Shown here one piece after another: positions 1 through 7,803 of a stretch of DNA of 11,862 nt. The translations under genes and the position numbers were made by a program. The notes below the pieces were generated by a model, which was not told the DNA's origin, ran no database searches, and was given only the letters and a program-made list of their open reading frames with translations. The DNA comes from DASRAJ01 sp039920305 (GTDB lineage Bacteria; Bacteroidota; Bacteroidia; Chitinophagales; UBA10324). The stretch covers positions 1-11,862 of the forward strand of contig JBDSEA010000067.1 of assembly GCA_039920305.1 (NCBI GenBank). The letters run 5' to 3'. Each line of letters begins with the position of its first letter. Within the stretch, counting starts at the first letter, position 1.

Positions 1-259
1 GGATTATTCATAACCCATTGTATATTAATTGGCTCAGCTTTCCGGCTATTCATGCATAAGCATACCCATTGTGGCGGGTTTTCTTTACTAACCTTCATCA
101 CAAAATATTTTTTTGGTCCGGACTGGCATCCTTTTCACATAGAAGGATCTTTGGAACTGCCACGAACTCCGATATGATTATTACTGTTTGTGAATGAATT
201 TCAGTTCCAAACCTCAAATCCGGTCGTTCCTGGCTGTAACCCGGAATCTGCAATTGCTT

Positions 260-267
260 TAACTTTG
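260..267 (+). promoter_or_regulatory. Candidate Bacteroidota -7 promoter element of secA
   Basis: The octamer TAACTTTG matches the Bacteroidota sigma-A -7 consensus TAnnTTTG exactly. It lies 27 bases before the secA ATG, which would give a 5' leader of about 20 nt. No TTTG -33 box is visible at the usual 17-23 base distance, so the match rests on one element only. Nothing else in the 294 bases before secA could be assigned: no RNA gene, no convincing reading frame and no strong terminator. Confidence 0.4.
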
Positions 268-294
268 TAAACCTTTTCATTATAAGAGAATATC

Positions 295-3200
295 ATGTTT
301 GAGTTCGTAACAAAACTTTTCGGCGGGAGTAAATCCGATAAAGATGTCAGGATCGTTGAGCCCTATGTAGATCAGATCAACGAAGTTTTCGAAACGCTTG
401 AATCGCTCACTAATGATGAGCTCCGGGAAAAGTCTATTGATTTCCGGCAGCGCATAAAAGATTACACCGCAGTAATTGACACCGAAATTGAGGCATTGAA
501 GGCTGAGGCAGAAAAAGATGAGGTGGCTTTTGACCAGAAGGAAGAGTTCTACAAGCAAATTGACCAGCTTGAAAAAGACCGCGATGAGAAATTAGAAGAA
601 GTACTTCTTGAAATTCTCCCGGAGGCATTTGCAGTGATGAAGGAAACGGCCCGGCGCTTTACAGAAAATGAAACATTCACCGTTACCGCCACTGATCTTG
701 ACCGTGAGTTAGCAGCGAAGAAAGATTTCATCACCATCCGGGATGATCAAGCGATTTATAAAAACACGTGGCTCGTCCGCAATATTCCTGTTCAATGGAA
801 AATGGTCCACTACGATGTGCAGCTGATCGGCGGCGTGGTACTTCACCAGGGTAAGATCGCGGAGATGGCCACCGGCGAGGGGAAAACGCTGGTCTCAACG
901 CTTCCTGCCTATCTCAATGCACTCTCAGGATTGGGTGTTCACATCGTAACAGTAAATGACTATCTCGCCCGCCGTGACTGCGAATGGAATGGTCCGCTCT
1001 TCCAATTCCTGGGTGTAACCGTTGATTGCATTGACTACCACCAGCCGCATTCAACGGAGCGCCGTGCAGCCTACAATTGTGACATCACTTATGGCACCAA
1101 CAATGAATTCGGCTTCGATTACCTGAGGGACAATATGAGCCGCTCTAAAGAAGAGCTTGTGCAGCGCAAGCTTCATTATGCCATGGTGGATGAGGTAGAC
1201 AGTGTGCTCATTGATGATGCAAGAACGCCGCTGATCATTTCAGGTCCCGTACCAAAGGGGGAAGATCAGCAGTTCCAGGAAATGAAGCCGCGTGTAATGA
1301 AACTGGTTGACGCGCAAAAAAAAGCGGTGAATAGTTTTTTGAATGAAGCAAAGAAGTTTATTGATGCCGGTAAAACCGGTACTCAGGAGGCCGGGCTTGC
1401 GTTGCTGCGTGCCCACCGGGGGATGCCCAAATATGGCAACCTCGTAAAGTTCCTGAGTGAGGAGGGCAATAAGGCAATCATGCTTAAAAGTGAATCCTAT
1501 CACCTTGCAGATAATCAAAAGGAGATGCCCAAGGCTGATGCGGAGCTATACTTCACCATTGATGAAAGGCATAATTCCGTTGACCTCACTGAAAAGGGTA
1601 TTGAGCTGATCACCGAAGCCGGTGAAGATCATGGCTTCTTCATACTTCCGGATGTAGGCGGAATGATCGCAGACATTGAGAAGATGGATGCGCAGGCTGA
1701 AGAAAAGCTTGCGAAGAAAGATGCCCTGATGCAGGATTTCTCCATCAAGAGTGAGCGCATACATACCGTTCAGCAATTACTGAAAGCATATGCATTGTTT
1801 GAAAAAGATGATGAGTATGTGGTGATGGATGGCAAGGTGAAGATCGTGGATGAGCAGACAGGCCGCATCCTTGAAGGCAGGCGCTATTCCGATGGATTAC
1901 ATCAGGCAATTGAGGCGAAGGAAAATGTAAAGGTGGAAGCAGCAACACAAACATTTGCCACCGTAACGCTGCAAAATTATTTCCGCATGTATCATAAGCT
2001 CTGCGGCATGACGGGTACTGCAGAAACCGAAGCGGGAGAATTGTGGAGCATTTACAAGCTTGATGTGGTCGTGATTCCAACCAACGTGCCCTGTGTAAGA
2101 AAGGATGATGAGGATATGGTTTACAAAACCAGGCGGGAGAAATATAAATATGTAATTGAAGAGATTGACAAGCTTCAGAAAGCCGGAAGGCCGGTGCTTG
2201 TTGGAACTACCTCGGTAGAAGTTTCCGAATTGCTGAGCAGGATGCTTAAGCTGAAAAGCCTTAAGCACAATGTGCTCAACGCAAAGCAGCATCAGCGTGA
2301 GGCAGAAATTGTAGCTGAGGCAGGTTTACCCGGCGCCGTTACTATTGCGACCAATATGGCGGGCAGGGGAACGGATATTAAGCTTGGCTCAGGTGTGCGG
2401 GAAGCAGGGGGCTTGGCGATCATTGGTACAGAGCGGCACGAGGCAAGGAGGGTAGATCGCCAGTTGCGTGGCCGCGCAGGACGACAGGGTGACCCCGGCA
2501 CCACCCAGTTTTATGCATCCCTCGAAGATGATCTCATGCGCTTATTCGGCAGCGATCGTATCGCCGGCATTATGGATCGCTTCGGTTATAAGGAAGGGGA
2601 GGTGATCCAGCATTCCATGATCACCAAATCCATCGAGCGTGCACAGCGTAAGGTTGAGGAGAATAATTTCGGCATCCGTAAAAGATTGCTGGAGTATGAT
2701 GATGTGATGAATGCACAACGCGAAGTGATTTATAAAAAGCGCCGCCATGCATTATTCGGTGACAGGCTGGTATACGACCTGTACAACATGATGTATGATC
2801 TGGCTGAAGACTTAATTATTCAATATCAGCAGGCAAGTGATTATGATGGCTTCAAGCTTGATGTGATTCGCTTCTTCTCCACTGATACTGCTATTGATGA
2901 AGTGCAATTCAAGGATGCAAAAGCCGAATCGCTTTCGCAAAAGCTTTATGAGGAAGCTACAGAGGTTTATCATCGCAAAACCAATCATCTTGCAGAGCAT
3001 GTTTTTCCGGTGATTAAGGATTTGCATGAAACGCGTGGCCAGACTATTGAGAATATTGTTGTCCCATTTACTGATGGAAAGAAAGGGATCCAGGTAATTG
3101 CTCCCCTCAAAAAATCGTATGAGACAAAAGGAATGGAAGTAGTTCATGCCTTTGAAAGAGGCATTACGCTTTCCATTATTGATGAGGCATGGAAGGAGCA

Positions 3201-3612
3201 TTTAAGAGAAATGGATGACCTTAAGCAATCTGTGCAGGGGGCAGTATACGAGCAGAAAGATCCCTTACTCATCTATAAGTTCGAGGCATTCGGCTTGTTC
3301 AAGAAGATGATGGGTGAAGTGAACCGCGATGTGATTTCATTCCTGTTCAAGGGCTCCCTGCCCAACCAGCAGCTAAACCAGGCACAAGGGCCTCTGCGAA
3401 CCGATCACAGCCGCCTTCGGGAGGGACGGGGTGCAGAAATGCGGGCGCCGGTAAGCAGTGAAAATGGCACTAACGGAAGGCCCCAAAATGGTGAGGAGCA
3501 GGAACCAAAGAAATTAGAGCCGATTCGGGTGGGTCCCAAGATCGGCAGAAATGATCCCTGCCCCTGCGGCAGCGGAAAGAAATACAAGAACTGCCATGGA
3601 AAGGAGGGTTAA
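295..3612 (+). CDS. secA: Protein translocase subunit SecA (Bacteroidota-type, 1105 aa)
   Basis: SecA is the ATPase motor that pushes unfolded preproteins through the SecYEG channel in the inner membrane. The N-terminus (MFEFVTKLFGGSKSDKDV) is typical of Bacteroidota SecA. Walker A is MATGEGKT (residues 191-198) and the DEAD-like Walker B is DEVD (299-302). The second helicase half carries RQLRGRAGRQ with the arginine finger (722-731). The tail ends in a zinc-binding CxCx8CH motif (C1089, C1091, C1100, H1101), used for SecB or lipid contact in other bacteria. The protein is about 200 residues longer than E. coli SecA. One extra segment is a charged, coiled-coil-like stretch at roughly 55-105. 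The other is inserted in the preprotein cross-linking region at about 345-418. Both are expected for this phylum. A low-complexity linker (about 1025-1080) precedes the zinc tail. The gene is complete, with no frameshift seen, and stands alone on the plus strand. Confidence 0.99.
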   Translation: MFEFVTKLFGGSKSDKDVRIVEPYVDQINEVFETLESLTNDELREKSIDFRQRIKDYTAVIDTEIEALKAEAEKDEVAFDQKEEFYKQIDQLEKDRDEKLEEVLLEILPEAFAVMKETARRFTENETFTVTATDLDRELAAKKDFITIRDDQAIYKNTWLVRNIPVQWKMVHYDVQLIGGVVLHQGKIAEMATGEGKTLVSTLPAYLNALSGLGVHIVTVNDYLARRDCEWNGPLFQFLGVTVDCIDYHQPHSTERRAAYNCDITYGTNNEFGFDYLRDNMSRSKEELVQRKLHYAMVDEVDSVLIDDARTPLIISGPVPKGEDQQFQEMKPRVMKLVDAQKKAVNSFLNEAKKFIDAGKTGTQEAGLALLRAHRGMPKYGNLVKFLSEEGNKAIMLKSESYHLADNQKEMPKADAELYFTIDERHNSVDLTEKGIELITEAGEDHGFFILPDVGGMIADIEKMDAQAEEKLAKKDALMQDFSIKSERIHTVQQLLKAYALFEKDDEYVVMDGKVKIVDEQTGRILEGRRYSDGLHQAIEAKENVKVEAATQTFATVTLQNYFRMYHKLCGMTGTAETEAGELWSIYKLDVVVIPTNVPCVRKDDEDMVYKTRREKYKYVIEEIDKLQKAGRPVLVGTTSVEVSELLSRMLKLKSLKHNVLNAKQHQREAEIVAEAGLPGAVTIATNMAGRGTDIKLGSGVREAGGLAIIGTERHEARRVDRQLRGRAGRQGDPGTTQFYASLEDDLMRLFGSDRIAGIMDRFGYKEGEVIQHSMITKSIERAQRKVEENNFGIRKRLLEYDDVMNAQREVIYKKRRHALFGDRLVYDLYNMMYDLAEDLIIQYQQASDYDGFKLDVIRFFSTDTAIDEVQFKDAKAESLSQKLYEEATEVYHRKTNHLAEHVFPVIKDLHETRGQTIENIVVPFTDGKKGIQVIAPLKKSYETKGMEVVHAFERGITLSIIDEAWKEHLREMDDLKQSVQGAVYEQKDPLLIYKFEAFGLFKKMMGEVNRDVISFLFKGSLPNQQLNQAQGPLRTDHSRLREGRGAEMRAPVSSENGTNGRPQNGEEQEPKKLEPIRVGPKIGRNDPCPCGSGKKYKNCHGKEG

Positions 3613-3786
3613 GAATATAGAAATTTTTGGAGCATTTTAGAATCAGCATTCCCCAGACAAAATTAATATGATGAAGTTTTATCCGGTTCATGGATTTTTA
3701 TGAAGACCCATTTATTTATTTTACTTCTTCACCCTGCCTCTTGATGGCATAATTTATTTTCTCCATTTATCTTTTTAATAATCATT

Positions 3787-4776
3787 ATGAAAAATAAACC
3801 CTTAGGCAGCCAGGGAATAATCACATCAGAGCTTGGATTAGGATGCATGGGCATGAGTGAGTTTTACGGACCACGCAATGATGAAGAATCGCTGAAGGTG
3901 CTGAAGAGATCCTTTGAGCTCGGAATTACTTTCTGGGATACATCAGATATGTATGGCCCGCACATCAATGAGGAACTGATCAGCAGGGCATTGAAAGGTA
4001 TTCGTAATGATATCACGGTGGCAACCAAGTTTGGAATCGTTCGTGATTCTTTGGATCCAGCACAGCGTGGTATTAACGGCAGGCCGGAATACGTGAAGCA
4101 AGCATGCGAAGGAAGTTTAAGACGCTTGCAGATCGAGACCATTGATCTTTATTATCTCCACCGGGTTGATCCTGCCACGCCGATTGAAGAAACCGTGGGA
4201 GCAATGAGTGATTTAATACGACAGGGGAAGATCAGGGCGATTGGATTATCAGAATCCTCAGCAGCTACCCTGAGAAGAGCGCATGCCATACATCCGGTTA
4301 CAGCGTTGCAAAGTGAATATTCATTGTGGACCCGTGATCCGGAGGATGAAGTGCTGCCGGCATGTAAGGAACTTGGAATTGGTTTCGTGGCCTATAGTCC
4401 ATTGGGTAGAGGTATTCTTACCGGAAAATATAAGAGCGCTGATGATTTTGCTGCCGATGATTTCAGAAGAATGTCGCCCCGGTTTCAGGGTGAGAATTTT
4501 AACAAGAATCTTGACCTGGTGAGAAAGGTGGAAGCATTGGCAAGGGAAAAAGGATGCACACCTTCACAGCTTGCGCTGGCATGGGTAATGGCTCAGGATG
4601 ATTTTATTTTCCCCATTCCCGGCACTAAGCGGTTAAAATATTTAGAAGAGAATGCGGGAGTGCTCCAAGTGAAATTATCGAAAGAGGAGCTGGCATCTTT
4701 GGAATCTTTATTTCCGAAAGGGGTTGCAGCAGGGGAACGATATCCTGAAGCAAGTATGAAAGCCGTGAACAGGTAA
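3787..4776 (+). CDS. Aldo/keto reductase (AKR13-like, 329 aa)
   Basis: This is a cytosolic NADPH-dependent oxidoreductase with a TIM-barrel fold that reduces aldehydes or ketones; its substrate cannot be read from the sequence. The catalytic tetrad is visible: D51 and Y56 in WDTSDMYG, K81 in ATKFG, and H125 in YYLHRVDP. The YYLHRVDP strand is characteristic of the AKR13/YakC-like branch that also includes many 'potassium channel beta-like' bacterial reductases. Near the C-terminus, PIPGTKRLKYLEEN (about 276-289) is the phosphate-binding loop for the NADPH 2'-phosphate. The length of 329 residues is normal. The ATG start is preceded by an AT-rich stretch without a clear Shine-Dalgarno, usual in Bacteroidota; an imperfect -7 element (TATCTTTT, 3768-3775) lies just upstream. 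It is separated from secA by 174 bases and from the next gene by a hairpin, so it is probably its own transcription unit. Confidence 0.95.
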   Translation: MKNKPLGSQGIITSELGLGCMGMSEFYGPRNDEESLKVLKRSFELGITFWDTSDMYGPHINEELISRALKGIRNDITVATKFGIVRDSLDPAQRGINGRPEYVKQACEGSLRRLQIETIDLYYLHRVDPATPIEETVGAMSDLIRQGKIRAIGLSESSAATLRRAHAIHPVTALQSEYSLWTRDPEDEVLPACKELGIGFVAYSPLGRGILTGKYKSADDFAADDFRRMSPRFQGENFNKNLDLVRKVEALAREKGCTPSQLALAWVMAQDDFIFPIPGTKRLKYLEENAGVLQVKLSKEELASLESLFPKGVAAGERYPEASMKAVNR

Positions 4777-4784
4777 ATGATTTT

Positions 4785-4821
4785 TCCGGAGAAGCTGCAG
4801 GGAGCGTGCGTACTTCCCGGA
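4785..4821 (+). terminator. GC-rich hairpin after the aldo/keto reductase, possible terminator
   Basis: TCCGG-A-GAAG (4785-4794) can pair with CTTCCCGGA (4813-4821): nine base pairs with a single bulged A and an 18-base loop. It begins nine bases after the reductase stop codon, where a terminator would sit. No U-tract follows (next bases GAGTATTATT), so it is not a textbook intrinsic terminator; it may be an mRNA-end stabiliser or chance. Confidence 0.3.
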
Positions 4822-4894
4822 GAGTATTATTCAAAAAATTATACTTTCCCACAGTATGATTATGAAATAATGTTTCGATAAACTTCCGTCTTGC

Positions 4895-5809
4895 ATGAAA
4901 TTCATAAGCGTGGTCGCCTGTCTTGTGTCCGGCTTTCATGCTCTGGCACAGCTTCCGAAAGCTTCATCTGGTCAAATCATCCGCTTTGAGAATTTTAAAT
5001 CAAAATATGCAATGCCACGCAATGTGGATGTTTGGATTCCCGAAAATTATACTCCGTCAAAGAAGTATGCTGTTATATACATGCACGACGGCCAAATGCT
5101 CTTCGACAGCACCATCACCTGGAACCATCAGGAGTGGATGGTTGATGAAACACTCGCAAGATTGATGAATGAAAACCCGGCTGGCGGAAAGCAGGGCGAA
5201 ATCACCGAATGTATTGTAGCAGGAATATGGAGCAATGGACCATACCGGCATGCTGAATATTTTCCGCAAAGGGTGATTAACATGCTTCCTGATTCAATAA
5301 GGCGGGAAGTGATGCAGGCTGTGCTCAATAAGGCCCTGGCTGATGATTATCTTCTGTTTATCACGAAAGAATTAAAACCGTTTATTGACAGTGCTTATTC
5401 AACACGGCAGGACCAATCCCATACCTTCATCGCAGGATCCAGCATGGGCGGATTGATTTCACTATATGCCCTGTGCGAATACCCGGAAGTATTTGGCGGA
5501 GCGGCATGTATCTCTACCCACTGGCCCGGGTTACTAAAGCAAAATTCAGAGATACCGAATGCATTGAACAAATACCTGTTACAACATCTTCCATCACCGG
5601 AGAATCATCATATTTATTTTGATTACGGGACCGCTACACTCGACAGCATGTATGAGGAATGGCAGAAGATGATTGACGTGACGATGACAGAAAAAGGATA
5701 CACTGATAAAAACTGGATTACGATGAAGTTTGCCGGTGTTGATCATTCTGAACATTCATGGCAAAAGCGGTTCTGCATTCCAATGAAATTTCTTCTCGGA
5801 ATAAAATAA
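4895..5809 (+). CDS. Secreted alpha/beta-hydrolase, esterase D/Fes-like family (304 aa)
   Basis: This is a predicted exported serine esterase of the 'putative esterase' family (Pfam PF00756: esterase D, enterochelin esterase, antigen-85-like). A short signal peptide is evident (MKFISVVACLVSGFHALAQ, cleavage probably after Q19). The nucleophile elbow is GSSMG (181-185) with Ser183 as nucleophile. The catalytic His is probably H284 in DHSEHSW, matching the family's HxExxW ending. An acidic residue at D243 or D250 would complete the triad. VDVWIPENY (44-52) followed by YMHDGQ (62-67) is the usual family start, with the oxyanion-hole region after the first strands. The substrate is unknown: siderophore esters, acetylated xylan or feruloyl esters are the typical alternatives. 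No TonB-dependent receptor or glycoside hydrolase lies beside it to decide. It is complete, and follows the reductase by 118 bases with no sign of cotranscription. Confidence 0.9.
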   Translation: MKFISVVACLVSGFHALAQLPKASSGQIIRFENFKSKYAMPRNVDVWIPENYTPSKKYAVIYMHDGQMLFDSTITWNHQEWMVDETLARLMNENPAGGKQGEITECIVAGIWSNGPYRHAEYFPQRVINMLPDSIRREVMQAVLNKALADDYLLFITKELKPFIDSAYSTRQDQSHTFIAGSSMGGLISLYALCEYPEVFGGAACISTHWPGLLKQNSEIPNALNKYLLQHLPSPENHHIYFDYGTATLDSMYEEWQKMIDVTMTEKGYTDKNWITMKFAGVDHSEHSWQKRFCIPMKFLLGIK

Positions 5810-5849
5810 AGACTATCAAGTGTACCGGCGTTTGTTTCTTCTTTGGTAA

Positions 5850-6080
5850 TTGAAGGTTTCTGCAGCACTTTCCTCAATTGCAGAAAAAGTGATTCAGTTT
5901 CCCGGGCTTTATTCATCGGAATCCTTACGTGTGATCGCTGGTCATACCTATCCCGGTACCAATTCAAAAGCAAGGCGTGAATTGGGTTATGTTCCCGGGT
6001 CGCTGGAGGAGGGATTGGAACAAACATTGCAATTTGATATGGAGGAGCTGGGGATAAAGCCGGCAGTGAATTCTGAATAG
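5850..6080 (+). pseudogene. C-terminal remnant of an SDR-family NAD(P)-dependent epimerase/reductase
   Basis: The reading frame encodes about 76 residues that resemble only the tail of extended short-chain dehydrogenases (dihydroflavonol-reductase/UDP-sugar-epimerase type). The key segment is NSKARRELGY followed by PGSLEEGLEQTL and an acidic end, the usual C-terminal helix of that family. The Rossmann fold with its GxxGxxG and the YxxxK catalytic pair are absent. A TAA stop immediately precedes the first codon (TTG at 5850), so there is no credible translation start. A few bases upstream (from 5822) another frame reads VPAFVSSLV, which could be the preceding part displaced by a frameshift; that is inference. 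Only about 40 bases separate this from the esterase stop, so the rest of the gene has been lost. An alternative is a small independent protein, but the family match to a tail argues against that. Confidence 0.6.
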
Positions 6081-6144
6081 TTTTTTACCGTCCATATAGG
6101 GGAGAATCCGGGTTGCTCATTTTCGTGATAGCGCGCTCATCATT

Positions 6145-7803
6145 TCAAAAACTGAAATAAATGAACGGCACAAACTGGCTCGAGGCAGACTGATAGATGA
6201 GAAAGCCTGCCACACTGGATATGGCAACCTTAACGGGTATATTTTGCGAGATGAACCATCCTTCAATCCCATCCTTTACTGATGATGATAACCAGTGAAT
6301 GAGGTATCCCGCGAGCATGATCCCAAAAACCATTTTGTATGCGATTAAAACGTTCAGTGCGATTTCACCATGAAAGTCTGTGAATATCTGATTGATGACC
6401 TGCTTCGCTTTTTCAAAATCAGCCGTACGAAAAAATATTCGGGTAAAAGTGATGAACGTGAACGTGAAAAATATTTTCCAGAATGTCACAACCCGTGAAT
6501 TACTTTCCTCATAGGGACTGATGGTGCGCCAGTATTTATAGATCACAAGACCTATTCCATTCAAGGCTCCCCACATTAAAAAGTTTACGTTTGCGCCATG
6601 CCACAGCCCGCCGATCACCATGGTTACCATTAGGTTGATATCAGTATTCACAAACTTCCGGAACCCCGGAAATACCCGTGCGATGATGATGGTAACTGCT
6701 GAAAGCATGATGAAAATAAAAAACAGATAGTAGATCTTTGTCATCAGGGTTACAAAAATCAGGATGATGGCGAGGCAGATGTAGGATGCAGCTGTTCCCT
6801 TTCTGTTTCCGCCGAGGGGTATGTACAGATAATCCTTCAAAAATCTTGAAAGCGTCATGTGCCAACGCTTCCAGAATTCCCCGACATTTTTTGCCTTGTA
6901 TGGTGAATTGAAATTCTGCGGCAGCTGAAAACCAAGCAGCAGGGCAATCCCGATTGCAATATCAGTATAGCCGCTGAAATCACAGTACACCTGGAGCGAG
7001 TAGGCGAACATCGCCATCATATTTTCAAAGCCGCTGAAGTGCGCAGGGTCCTGCATTACGCGGTCAATGAAATTCACTGCGAGATAATCACCTATCACAA
7101 TCTTCTTGACCAGTCCCTTGATGATCATGTATAATGCAAATCCGAATTGCTCATTGGTAAGTGTGTATGATTTTCTGATTTGCGGAAGAAATTCCTTTGC
7201 ACGCACAATAGGACCTGCCACAAGCTGCGGGAAGAAGCAAATAAAAAAGCCAAAATCAATGATGCTGTTAACGGGCTTTACTTCATTGCAGTAAACATCC
7301 AGGGCATAGCTGATTGACTGGAACGTGAAGAAAGAAATTCCTGCGGGCAGAATGATCCTGTCAATGCTGAAATAGTTGTGCTCAAAGAATCCATTACCCC
7401 ACTGTGCCAGAGCATTAACGAGCTGGTAATTTGTATTGAACATGTGATTGTAAGAGTCAGTAAAGAAGTAGGCATACTTGAACCAGGCAAGAATGCCGAG
7501 ATTGATGATTAGCGTATATGCCAGCAACAGCTTTTTATTCCATGGCTGCTTCGCCTGGTAAATCCAGTGGCCGATATAATATTCATTGATAGTGGAAAAG
7601 AGAAGTATAAAAACAAAAAAACCTGCCGTCTTGTAATAAAAAAATAAACTCACGAGCATGAGGTACAGGCTTCGCATGGTGAACCGCCGGTAAACGATGC
7701 AGTAGCCGGTATAAATGATCACGAAAAAAAGCCAGAAATTCAATTGCACAAACGTGAGCGGGAAATCCGGAGTGAAGTTGAAAATGTCCTTCAGCCGTTC
7801 CAT
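6145..7803 (-). CDS. MBOAT-family membrane O-acyltransferase (AlgI/PatA-like, 552 aa)
   Basis: This is a polytopic inner-membrane protein predicted to take acetyl groups from cytosolic acetyl-CoA and pass them to the periplasm for O-acetylation of a glycan. The family signature is complete: YCDFSGYTDIAIG (273-285), FWKRWHMTLSRFLKDYLYIPLGG (310-332, conserved H315) and GGLWHGANVNFLMWG (398-412, catalytic H402). The C-terminus FVPFIYFSF is also typical. An unusual feature is about 50 residues (337-386), mostly hydrophobic, inserted between the two histidine motifs where AlgI proteins have only a short connection; this looks like an extra membrane hairpin. It is the last gene of the operon: its ATG overlaps the stop codon of the upstream SGNH gene by one base (TAATG), implying translational coupling. 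The partners suggest acetylation of peptidoglycan (PatA role) or of an exopolysaccharide (AlgI role); the sequence alone does not decide. Confidence 0.95.
   Translation of the reverse strand: MERLKDIFNFTPDFPLTFVQLNFWLFFVIIYTGYCIVYRRFTMRSLYLMLVSLFFYYKTAGFFVFILLFSTINEYYIGHWIYQAKQPWNKKLLLAYTLIINLGILAWFKYAYFFTDSYNHMFNTNYQLVNALAQWGNGFFEHNYFSIDRIILPAGISFFTFQSISYALDVYCNEVKPVNSIIDFGFFICFFPQLVAGPIVRAKEFLPQIRKSYTLTNEQFGFALYMIIKGLVKKIVIGDYLAVNFIDRVMQDPAHFSGFENMMAMFAYSLQVYCDFSGYTDIAIGIALLLGFQLPQNFNSPYKAKNVGEFWKRWHMTLSRFLKDYLYIPLGGNRKGTAASYICLAIILIFVTLMTKIYYLFFIFIMLSAVTIIIARVFPGFRKFVNTDINLMVTMVIGGLWHGANVNFLMWGALNGIGLVIYKYWRTISPYEESNSRVVTFWKIFFTFTFITFTRIFFRTADFEKAKQVINQIFTDFHGEIALNVLIAYKMVFGIMLAGYLIHWLSSSVKDGIEGWFISQNIPVKVAISSVAGFLIYQSASSQFVPFIYFSF

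Noticed and set aside
128..148. ATCCTT/AAGGAT hairpin upstream of secA
   Set aside because: Only six pairs with a nine-base loop, not expected to be stable or special.
98..280. 60-codon minus-strand frame divergent from secA
   Set aside because: No recognisable family, the start overlaps the secA leader, and the composition looks like non-coding AT-rich DNA.
1745..2292. Two long minus-strand frames (111 and 131 codons) inside secA
   Set aside because: They lie wholly within the conserved secA coding sequence and encode no recognisable protein, so they are antisense shadows of its codon pattern.
3618..3666. Possible terminator after secA (AATTTT...AAAATT with inner GAAT/ATTC)
   Set aside because: The stem is broken by large internal loops and no U-tract follows; chance pairing in AT-rich DNA is likely.
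6128..6142. AGCGCGCT palindrome between the SDR remnant and the MBOAT stop
   Set aside because: Eight bases with poor extension and no loop or U-tract; no evidence that it is a terminator or binding site.
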